A stretch of DNA of 10,575 nt, taken from the NCBI GenBank assembly GCA_003162255.1, contig PMMJ01000501.1, forward strand, positions 7,450-18,024, written 5' to 3'. The translations under genes were made by a program, and so were the position numbers. The notes beneath the pieces are model-generated. The model ran no database searches. It was given only the letters and a program-made list of their open reading frames with translations, and was not told the DNA's origin. The stretch is from Acidobacteriaceae bacterium (lineage in GTDB: Bacteria; Acidobacteriota; Terriglobia; Terriglobales; Acidobacteriaceae). This document shows, piece after piece, positions 1-8,200 of this stretch. Positions within the stretch are counted from its first letter, which is position 1; each line of letters begins with the position of its first letter.

Positions 1-782
1 GTTCCGTCGCCATTGTTGTGATAAAGGACATTGGTGTCGCCGGGAAGGCCGCGCGGGCCGCACATCACCGGGATCCCTTTCCATTGGCAGGACTCGGGGT
101 CCATTTCCGCCGGCGTGTTGGCTGGATCAAGCTTGATGTAGTGGCATACGAAGAGATCGAGGCGTCCGTCGCGGTCATAATCGAGGAAGGTGCAACCCGA
201 GCCCCAGCGAACACGATCATCGTAAAGGCCGGACTTGCGAGTGACGTCGGTAAAGGTGCCGTCGCCGTTGTTGTGGAACAGAATGTTGTGTCCCCAGAAG
301 CAGCAAAAAAGATCGTCCCAGCCATCGTTGTCGTAGTCGCCGACGCAGATTCCCGTCTGCCAGCCGGTGCGGGCGAGCCCGGATCTTTCTGTGACGTCAG
401 TGAAGGTCCCATCGCGGTTGTTCTTGTAGAGATGAGAAGTGGGCTCCTGTCCGGCAGGCCAGTGCTCGCCCAGTCTTGTTCCGTTGGTCAAATAAATATC
501 CAGCCAGCCATCACGGTCGTAATCAAAAAAAGCGATCCCGCTGCCTTTGGCTTCGATAATGTAGCGTTTATGATCGACGGCTCCCCAGACGTTCGGGATG
601 TTGAGCCCGGCTTCGTGAGCTACGTCCACGTACTGCACTGGAGATATGGGAGCGGGGGCAGGGGCGGACTGAAGCACAAGACGGTGCTGCCATTTCCAGA
701 GCGGCGTGGTGAGCGCATCGACGAGCGTACTGCCCAGCACTACTAGAGAAGAGCCTAGGAAATGGCGGCGGGGATAATTCAT
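1..782 (-). CDS. Partial CRTAC1-like FG-GAP repeat protein with Tat-like signal (3' end outside window)
   Basis: The reading frame is open from an ATG at 782-780 to the left edge, giving 260 complete codons plus two bases. The N-terminus (MNYPRRHFLG, then a hydrophobic stretch SSLVVLGSTLV) looks like a twin-arginine signal, so export of a folded protein is likely. The mature part has calcium-binding FG-GAP/VCBS loops at about residues 87-95 (DYDRDGWLD), 149-157 (DYDNDGWDD) and 201-209 (DYDRDGRLD). Each blade is followed by an NNxDGTFTDVT-type strand, as in beta-propellers of the CRTAC1/ASPIC-UnbV family. Cys232 and Cys241 sit just before the next LYHNNGDG motif and could form a disulfide. A C-terminal ASPIC/UnbV domain would be expected beyond the window but is not seen. 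The start overlaps the previous gene's stop (ATGA) and has GAGGG six bases upstream, which suggests translational coupling. Family assignment is solid; ligand and role are unknown. Confidence 0.9.
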   Translation of the reverse strand, partial: MNYPRRHFLGSSLVVLGSTLVDALTTPLWKWQHRLVLQSAPAPAPISPVQYVDVAHEAGLNIPNVWGAVDHKRYIIEAKGSGIAFFDYDRDGWLDIYLTNGTRLGEHWPAGQEPTSHLYKNNRDGTFTDVTERSGLARTGWQTGICVGDYDNDGWDDLFCCFWGHNILFHNNGDGTFTDVTRKSGLYDDRVRWGSGCTFLDYDRDGRLDLFVCHYIKLDPANTPAEMDPESCQWKGIPVMCGPRGLPGDTNVLYHNNGDG

Positions 783-2608
783 TTCGCGCCCTCGGTCTTG
801 GACGGGGGAGAGCCCCGCGGCCACACAGGCGCTATTTTGGGAAATCGGCGCGGGACAATTCCGGATCCTTCTTTCACCGCGACGATCTGGTCGACTGGCA
901 GGCTGGTCAATCGATCCACCTGTCCGCTCGGCCATGTGATCTCCAAAGATTCGATCTGGGTGCGCTTTCCCAAACCAAAATGAATTCGAGGATCGCTGGC
1001 CGACATGTAGCTCATGCCGCCCTTGGCCTGTTCGACTTGCGTAACACCTGCCGAAGTCAATTTGAGCGAAGCGCCGATGCCGTCGCGATTCGATTTTGTT
1101 CCGATCAACAAAACGGTCAGCCAGTGATTGGCATTGCCACCGTCGTTGTGCAGGAGCGATGGATAATCGCCGCGATTGTTGGTGACGATGTCGATGCCGC
1201 CATCATTGTCGTAATCGGCGGTGGCGAGGCCGCGCCCAACGATCGGACGCACGAAATCGGAGCCCAAAGACTCCGACACTTTTTCGAACTGGCCCTTGCC
1301 CAGATTGTGATACATCAGCAACGGCTCTTTGTAGGACACCTCGCCGTGATAGAGCTGAACATTGTCGACCATGGCGCCGTTGGCCTGCACGATATCGTTC
1401 CAGCCATCATTGTCATAGTCCAGAAATTTCATGGCTACGCCACTCATCAAGACCGCTTTGTTACCGATGCCGGAGCGATAGGTCACATCGGTGAAGGTGC
1501 CGTCCCGATTGTTGTGGTAGAGACGATTCAATTCGAAGTCCAGATGAGTGACGTACACATCCTGCCAGCCATCGCCGTCCACGTCGGCGGCATCGATGCC
1601 CATGCCGGCCTCATAGCCTCCGTCCTCACTCACGGCCAGGCCGGAGATCAATGAAACATCTTCAAATGTTCCGTTGCGCTTGTTGAGGAAGAGGAAATTT
1701 GGCCACGTGTCGTTGGCGACGGCGATATCGGGCCAGCCATCATTGTTGAAGTCGGCGAGGACCACGCCCATGCCCTTGGCTTCGGGCTTTCCTACTCCGG
1801 ATGCGTCACTTACGTCGGTGAAGGTTCCGTCGTGGTTGTTGTGGTAGAGCTTGATGTGCTGGCCTCTGTAGTTGTTGGGATGGCAGTAGGCGCGGTAGCC
1901 GGGCCGGCGCTCGCCACACCAAATGTTATTTTTTGGCGTCCAGTCGATGTAGTTGGTGACGACTAAGTCGAGCCAACCGTCTTTGTCGTAATCGAACCAG
2001 CCGGCGCTGGTCGACCATTGGCCTTCATCGGCAACGCCGGCTTTGGCAGTGACGTCGGTGAAAGTGCCGTCGCCGTTGTTGTGATAGAGAATCGCGCGGC
2101 CATATCCGGTCACGAACAGATCGGGATACCCGTCGTTGTCATAGTCACCGACGGCAACTCCCTGGCCGTAGTGGCCTTCACCGCCGACACCGGCTTTTTC
2201 GGTGACGTCGGTAAAGGTCCCGTCGCCGTTGTTATGGTAAAACGCGCAGCGCAGGGGATGCGGCGGTTTGTAGATGTCGGTAGCGGCGGACTGGACAAAG
2301 AACAGGTCCATGAGACCGTCCTGGTCATAGTCGAGCCAAGCGACTCCGGTGCCCATGGTTTCGAGGTAGTACTTTTCTTCGGTTTGCGTCGAGTCTTGCT
2401 GGAATGTGATTCCGGCGGCCTGACGCATATCGGTGTAGTGGACCGGAATTCCGGGATCCTGCTTGGTTGGCGTCTGTGCCGCGACTTTCGCATGTACGAA
2501 GAGGCCAACGAGAATGCCTAGAGTGAGGATCATGCCGTACACGGACTTCGACACGATCGGAGATGTGCAACCAGGCTGCATGTTTTCGGGATTGACCGGA
2601 GTCTGCAT
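779..2608 (-). CDS. CRTAC1-like FG-GAP/VCBS beta-propeller protein with ASPIC/UnbV domain
   Basis: This is a complete 609-residue exported protein. Residues about 23-44 form a hydrophobic Sec-type signal ending in VAA-Q, with likely cleavage near residue 44. No twin arginines are present. Seven FG-GAP calcium loops follow: 93-101, 155-163, 206-214, 286-294, 342-350, 397-405 and 465-473 (for example DYDNDGYPD, DVDGDGWQD). That number fits a seven-bladed propeller. Residues about 497-565 match the ASPIC/UnbV domain (GTKSNRDGIGA, then FGLGK and ITWPSGQVD). Cys231 and Cys242 lie in the insert between blades 3 and 4 and may form a disulfide. Such proteins are thought to bind ligands or partners outside the cytoplasm; no catalytic site is evident. 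The gene follows the TPR gene by 27 nt and overlaps the next by 4 nt. No clear Shine-Dalgarno precedes the first ATG. Met10 and Met26 are possible alternative starts, and Met26 would still keep most of the signal peptide. Confidence 0.93.
   Translation of the reverse strand: MQTPVNPENMQPGCTSPIVSKSVYGMILTLGILVGLFVHAKVAAQTPTKQDPGIPVHYTDMRQAAGITFQQDSTQTEEKYYLETMGTGVAWLDYDQDGLMDLFFVQSAATDIYKPPHPLRCAFYHNNGDGTFTDVTEKAGVGGEGHYGQGVAVGDYDNDGYPDLFVTGYGRAILYHNNGDGTFTDVTAKAGVADEGQWSTSAGWFDYDKDGWLDLVVTNYIDWTPKNNIWCGERRPGYRAYCHPNNYRGQHIKLYHNNHDGTFTDVSDASGVGKPEAKGMGVVLADFNNDGWPDIAVANDTWPNFLFLNKRNGTFEDVSLISGLAVSEDGGYEAGMGIDAADVDGDGWQDVYVTHLDFELNRLYHNNRDGTFTDVTYRSGIGNKAVLMSGVAMKFLDYDNDGWNDIVQANGAMVDNVQLYHGEVSYKEPLLMYHNLGKGQFEKVSESLGSDFVRPIVGRGLATADYDNDGGIDIVTNNRGDYPSLLHNDGGNANHWLTVLLIGTKSNRDGIGASLKLTSAGVTQVEQAKGGMSYMSASDPRIHFGLGKRTQIESLEITWPSGQVDRLTSLPVDQIVAVKEGSGIVPRRFPKIAPVWPRGSPPSKTEGAK
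789..793 (-). promoter_or_regulatory. Ribosome binding site of the left-edge CRTAC1-like gene
   Basis: GAGGG on the minus strand lies six bases before the ATG at 782, inside the last codons of the upstream gene. It supports the ATG that overlaps the upstream TGA. Confidence 0.6.
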
Positions 2609-2635
2609 TCTAAACCAGGGAGAGCTTTGTCCGAT

Positions 2636-5179
2636 TCACAGCGTCCGGTCTGCGATCATAAGCGCTAACTGAAGCACCTGCTGGCGGGCGGCCAACGGGA
2701 TGGACTGGCCTGCGGGAGAAGGGTTGGCTGGAGTCTTGGCCAGGGTTTCTTCGATCCGGCCCACATCCAGGCCTCCAGCGTTGCTTCCCTTGAAACGGTT
2801 GAGCACTTCGCGCGCTTTCTCAATTTGTCCCGTCTCGTAATAAAAGACGCCGAGCGTGGAATAACTGCCGGCCCACTCCGGCAGTAACTCCACGGCGCGC
2901 TCCAAGCGCTCGCCGGCCTGCCGGGCATTTCCTTGCAATACCGATACCAGCCCCAAACCCCACAGGATTTTCCCCGAGCCGGGAATTCGCTTGAGACCGC
3001 TCTGCAGCGTCTGCTCCGCGCCGTGGAGATCGTTTTCGCGAAGCTGGACCAAAGTGAGCGAGAGATAGTACTGGTCGTTGTCGGGATTCTGGCTGATGGC
3101 ACGGCGGAAGATTTCGGCTGCTTTGGCGGTGTCACCCACGTGAACCTGGATGTCTCCCAACAGCGCGAGGAAGGCATCGTCCTGCTGGCCGGCGGCGGAA
3201 ACCGTCTCGGCGGCATCGAGCGCCTGATGGTAGAGACCGGCGCGGAAGTAAGCATCGGCCAAATCGAATTTCACGTCGTCAGACTCGGGATTGGCACGCA
3301 GCGCGCTCTGAAAATGCTGGATGGCGTCATTGTACAAACGGTAACGCGCGAGCAATACGCCAATGCCAGTCTGAGTGCGATAGTCGTCGGCGCTGATTTG
3401 ATCGAGCTGCGCGATCATTTGCCGGGCTTCGTCCCGTTTCCCGAGCCTCAGGTAAGCTTCGGCGAGCAGATAAAAGTTTTGCGGCTGGCCCGGGTCCTTC
3501 TGGATACGATCCTGCAGTTCGGTAACGTCGAGCTGAGTGCGCTGTTGAGGAGAAAGCTGGGAACGGTCGTCGAGGTAGTCGAAAAGGTGCTGATAGGGAT
3601 AAGGCCCGGTCGAAGCATTCTTCGAGAGTGTTTGAAAGACATTCAAGTCTCTCTGCGCGGCCGCAGTCTGATGGAGGCTCCTTTCTACCATGGCAAGTTT
3701 GTAATAACCGTTCGCGGGATCGCGGCTTACTTTCACATATCTCCGAAGAAGCTCAGCGGCTTCCGCGAATTTCTTATCGTTGGTCCGCAGATTCGCTAAC
3801 TCCAGCAGCGCATCGGCAGTATCTGGATACGAATCGAGCACCTGCTTAAATAGCTCTTCGGCGCGGGCATAGTTTCCTTGGCGCTCTTCTATATAGCCGA
3901 TGTTGAACAGGCACTGGGCATCGTGCGGGTCCCGTTTCAGTCCTTCCTGGAAATACTTCAGGGCCTCATCGAACCGTCCCAGATGCCGGTAAGACAGTCC
4001 CATGGAAGCATAGGAGCGCGCCGACGGGTCGAGAGCAATCAACTGCTTGAATTCGTCGACCGCTTTTTCCGCCTTGCCGGACATGAAATAGCTTTCACCG
4101 AGGGCGGCATGGAGATCGGCTCGCTTCGGCGCAATTTTCAAGCCTGACTCGAGCAGCGGGATGGCGTCTTCAAAGTAATGCTGCGTCATGCTGACGCGAG
4201 CCATCAAAAAAATAATATCGGCATTCTCCGGCGCCAGCTTATGGGCGCGCGTCAGGAGTTCGAGTGCGTCCACGGGCTTCGCCTGTGCGAAGTCAACCTG
4301 CGCCAGCAGGTTAAGGGCTTCCGCAGAATCGGGCTTCAGCTTAATCGCGCGATTGAGCGCGAGATCGGCCTTCGCGTTTTCGCCTCCCCGGAGATATGCC
4401 TGCCCCAGGTTATAGAGAATTTCGAAGGTTTCAGGTTGCAGCGCGTTCGCCTGCTCCAGTTCGAGTTGCGCCGCCTTGTACTGCCTCTCGGAGGCCAGCA
4501 GCACACCGAGCGTGAAGTGCAACTGAACGTCCTTTTTGTTTTCCGCGGAGACCTGACGGGCCGTTCTCAATGCGTCGGAAGTCCTGCCTGCCTGAAGGTA
4601 CGCGCGCACCAGGTTTAACTGAGGTTCGACGGTCAGGGGGCGCACCCGCTGGAGGTACCGTATGGCTGCGGCGGGTTCTCCCTTCGCCATTAGAAGCAGA
4701 CCTAAGTTGTAGTTCGCATCGCGATTTGCCGGAGCTACGCTCAGGACCTTTGTGAACTCCTTTTCGGCGAGGTCGATTTTTTGTTGGGCCACATATAGGT
4801 TGCCCAGGTTGTTGTGAGTAACAGTGGAGTCAGGAGCCAGTTGCAAAGCCTGCTGGAACGCGTCAGAGGCATCGGCGTAGTCTTTTTCATAGGTGCAGGC
4901 AATTCCCAGCAAGTTGTAAGCATCCAGGTTAGCGGGATTCAGCTTGATCTGTTCCTGGATCTCTTCCTTGGCTTGCTCGAAAAGGCCTTGCTGGATCAGC
5001 GTCTCGGCTTCCTGAAGAGGGGAAGCGATCCTGGCCGGTGGCGGCGTGCTGTGGCGGGTAGCCGGGGGTTGCTGAGCCGATCCAAAGATGGGAAGCGCAA
5101 GCACGACCAGCAGAAGCATTCCGGGCAATCCCAGACTGCTGCTGGCGTTCCGGATTTGAAGTGAGGCGGGACCCAACAT
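2636..5179 (-). CDS. Exported tetratricopeptide-repeat (TPR) scaffold protein
   Basis: This is an 847-residue protein made almost entirely of TPRs. The ATG at 5179 is preferred over an in-frame ATG at 5296. The longer form would overlap the upstream gene by 95 nt and add a basic, cysteine-containing segment in front of the signal. The 5179 start has AGAGG nine bases upstream and puts a Sec signal at the N-terminus (hydrophobic MLLLVVLALPIF at about residues 21-32, likely cleavage after GSA at about 35). From about residue 53 to 800 the chain has helix pairs of the TPR type with a 34-residue rhythm (such as AYNLLGIACTYEKDYADA and HNNLGNLYVAQQKIDLAEKE), near twenty in all. A less regular stretch at about 510-560 may be a linker. 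No enzymatic domain is seen. TPRs bind other proteins, so a periplasmic scaffold or adaptor for the neighbouring propeller proteins is a reasonable inference. It lies 22 nt after the fusion gene and 27 nt before the next. Confidence 0.92.
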   Translation of the reverse strand: MLGPASLQIRNASSSLGLPGMLLLVVLALPIFGSAQQPPATRHSTPPPARIASPLQEAETLIQQGLFEQAKEEIQEQIKLNPANLDAYNLLGIACTYEKDYADASDAFQQALQLAPDSTVTHNNLGNLYVAQQKIDLAEKEFTKVLSVAPANRDANYNLGLLLMAKGEPAAAIRYLQRVRPLTVEPQLNLVRAYLQAGRTSDALRTARQVSAENKKDVQLHFTLGVLLASERQYKAAQLELEQANALQPETFEILYNLGQAYLRGGENAKADLALNRAIKLKPDSAEALNLLAQVDFAQAKPVDALELLTRAHKLAPENADIIFLMARVSMTQHYFEDAIPLLESGLKIAPKRADLHAALGESYFMSGKAEKAVDEFKQLIALDPSARSYASMGLSYRHLGRFDEALKYFQEGLKRDPHDAQCLFNIGYIEERQGNYARAEELFKQVLDSYPDTADALLELANLRTNDKKFAEAAELLRRYVKVSRDPANGYYKLAMVERSLHQTAAAQRDLNVFQTLSKNASTGPYPYQHLFDYLDDRSQLSPQQRTQLDVTELQDRIQKDPGQPQNFYLLAEAYLRLGKRDEARQMIAQLDQISADDYRTQTGIGVLLARYRLYNDAIQHFQSALRANPESDDVKFDLADAYFRAGLYHQALDAAETVSAAGQQDDAFLALLGDIQVHVGDTAKAAEIFRRAISQNPDNDQYYLSLTLVQLRENDLHGAEQTLQSGLKRIPGSGKILWGLGLVSVLQGNARQAGERLERAVELLPEWAGSYSTLGVFYYETGQIEKAREVLNRFKGSNAGGLDVGRIEETLAKTPANPSPAGQSIPLAARQQVLQLALMIADRTL

Positions 5180-5188
5180 CCGTTCTTG

Positions 5189-5193
5189 CCTCT
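5189..5193 (-). promoter_or_regulatory. Ribosome binding site deciding the TPR gene start
   Basis: AGAGG on the minus strand lies nine bases before the ATG at 5179, in the 22-nt gap after the fusion gene's TGA (5204-5202). It favours the 847-residue form over the one starting at 5296. Confidence 0.6.
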
Positions 5194-5201
5194 TCGAGGG
5201 C

Positions 5202-8200
5202 TCAATATAGCATCTCGAGCGCCTGCTGAGCCAGCTTATGTTGCGGCTGTTGCCGCAGCAGCGCTTGCAAAACCGCTCGCGCTTTTTCTTTGTCATTCAA
5301 AATCACGTACAAACGGGCGAGATTGAGATATCCCTGGTCAAAATTTGGGGCTGCCTGAATACAGGTCTTGAATTTCTCTTCCGCTTCGGGGTAGCGCTTT
5401 TCTTGAACCAGCAGCACGCCCAGGTTGTTAAGCGCTTCGGAATAGTCCGGGCGCAAGGCGAGGGCGTTCTCCAGATATTGCTCGGCGCGATCGGATTGAT
5501 CCCGGCGGGCATAAAGCATTCCCAGACTGTAATTGACCTCGGGATTCTGGGGTTCGTTGTCGAATGCGCGGTTGAGAAGTTTTTCCGCCTCGTCAGTATT
5601 CCCCTGCCGCCGATAAAGATTCCCGAGATTTAGAAGCGCGGTGGCGTATGCGGGCCGGAGCAGCAGGGATTGTTGAAAGTTTCGAATGGCTTCATCGCTT
5701 TGACCTTTCTGCGCGGCCAGCATTCCCAGATTATTCCAAGCTTCGGGATAGTTCGGGCGCAACTTCACCGCTTGCTGGAGACACTGTTCCGCCTCCGGCA
5801 GAGAGTTTCGCTGAAGATAGAGCGTTCCCAGATCGTAATAAGCCTTGGGATCATTGGGCGTCGCTGCGATCACTTGCTTGAATGCCTCCTCGGCCTGAAC
5901 GAAAAAACCGCGCTGAAACAGAGCCACGGCGTAAGTAAAGGCGTTGCGTTCAAACAGGGTCTGATAGAGAGTCCCCGCGAAGGGAAGCGCTTTGACCAAT
6001 CGCTGCTCTGCGGTGCGTGGCGCCGATGCCAGGTCGTGCAGCAGGGATTCGGGACTTACGGTTCCCTGGTACAGCTTCACGATGCTGCCGGATTCGTCGA
6101 TCAGGAAAGATGTTGGGAGGGAGAGATCGCGGTGACGATCGAAGAGATATCGATAGAGGATGTTGTAGATGCCGGCCACCTCTGAAGTAGCCAGCAGAAC
6201 GGGGAAAGGAAATTGTTCTGGGGCCAAAGATAAAGATAAAGATGGCGACGTTCCCGCATCCGTCGATGTTTCGCTTGTGAGTGCATCGACATTGAGCGCG
6301 ACAATGTGAAGACCACCGGCAGCAAGCTTGGCATGTGCTTGACGAAGAATCAGCAACTGCTGGCGACTGGACGGAGAAGCGGCCGCGCCCACGTTCAGCA
6401 GTACGAAGCGGCCGCGAAACGCCTGCAGACTCCACGTTTTGCCTGATGTGTCGGGCAGGGAAAAGTCCGGGGCGTTTAGGGGTTCGACGAGCCACGTCTC
6501 CGCCGATGGGGGTAAAGGTTCGATTTTCCGGGGCTCACCCGCCTGCAGGTAGGAGGAAGGCGGCGCAACGAAGGCCTTCGCCAGAAGCTTTTCTGAGCCT
6601 TCTTCGATCTCGATTCGGTGATTTACGGGCAAACCTTCAAACGTCTGGGTCAGACCGCTGGGCCAATGAATCGTGGCGCGGACCGTTCCCTCCGCTTTTC
6701 CCAACCCAAAAAAAAGTTCTTTTGTGTGCTGCGACAGAAAGCCGGAGCCGGCCTGGAGATATTTAGTCTGCTGTTGCGCGGCGGCCTCAACCGTTACCGC
6801 GGTCCCAATCGCGTCGCGATTGCTTTTCGTTCCACGCAGGCGGAGGGCAATCGCGTTGCCAAGGTTTTTCATTACGTTGTGCGCAATCCGGAGCTGCGGT
6901 GCGTTACGATTCTTTAACACGACCTCGAGCCGCCCGTCATGATCAAGATCAGCTAGCGCAAATGAGCGGCTGTCTTCAATGAAGTCAAGTCCAACGACGC
7001 CGGAAATGTCGGAAAAAGTTCCGTCGCGATTATTGGCAAAGAAAACGTTTCTCTCGTGACCGTTCCAGGTACAGTCGGAACGAATGAGCTCGTTGATGGC
7101 GTTCCATCCCACCTCATAATTGGGCGAAGGGCTGGCATTCTGCGGCGATTTCGCGACGACCTGGCGCCAGAAGAAGCTCGAGACATCAGGCCCGCCGACG
7201 CCGGTGATATAGCCATTCGCCACGTACAGGTCCGGGTAGCCATCATGGTCGAAGTCAAACCCATCGGTGGACCACGACCAGCCGCCCTTTTCAACCGCAG
7301 CGGACATGGCCACATTCTGAAACCGGCCGGTGCCCAGGTTCCGATACAACGAATTGCCGAGCATGTGCCGTTGGTAAAGCGCGCGAATCTTTTCCGGGTC
7401 TTTGTCGTGAAAGTGCGGCTGTCCAAACGCTCTCATGCCGGCCGCAACCCACATGCCTGCGGCGTAGATATCCTGGTTTCCGTCGTTGTCGAAGTCCAGC
7501 CAGCATGCGCTCATGCCGGCTCCGGCCTCATCCACCTGTGCTTCTGCAGAAACCGTAGCGAATGTCCCGTCGCCATTGCTGCGGTAGAGATTGTTACGCC
7601 CAAAGTCGTTTACCACGTACAAGTCCGGCCAGCCGTCCGAGTTGAAGTCGCCCCAGGTACAGGCGAAGCTGTAACGATCGTTGTCGACATTCAAGCCGGC
7701 AGCTCCCGTCCGGTCTTGAAAGACGCCGTTGCCTTCATTGTGGAACAAAAAATTTGGAGGTCCATTGCGCGCGTCAAAATAGGGAACGGGATAGTGATAT
7801 TGGTCCAAGCCGAGATAGTAAGTGTACAGACAGAAATAAATGTCGAGCCTTCCATCGCGATCGTAGTCGGCGACGGCGGCGTGCGTGAATGTCCCCTGGG
7901 GAGGTTGCGCGAACTTGAAGGCATCGGGCTTGAGGGAAAATTTTCCTTTCCCCTGGTTCAGGAAAAGCAACGGTCCGCTGGCGCAAACTACGAGCAGGTC
8001 CTGCAACCCCTTGTTTTCAAAATCCGCGAACAGAGCGCAGGCAGTCGCATCGAGCACGCCTACTCCGGACGATTCGGTCACATCTTCGAAGGTGCCATTT
8101 CCGCGATTACGATAAAGCCGGTTGGGAAGCCCTGCGGGCTGGCAGACGTAAATATCGTCGAGACCATCTTGGTCGAAGTCGCCCACCGCGATGCCATTGT

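Noticed and set aside
18..746. 242-codon open frame on the plus strand at the left edge
   Set aside because: It is antisense to the partial CRTAC1-like gene, whose minus-strand frame shows clear FG-GAP motifs and a signal sequence.
2933..3799. 288-codon open frame on the plus strand
   Set aside because: It is antisense to the TPR gene, has no ribosome binding site or family resemblance, and is explained by codon bias of the real gene.
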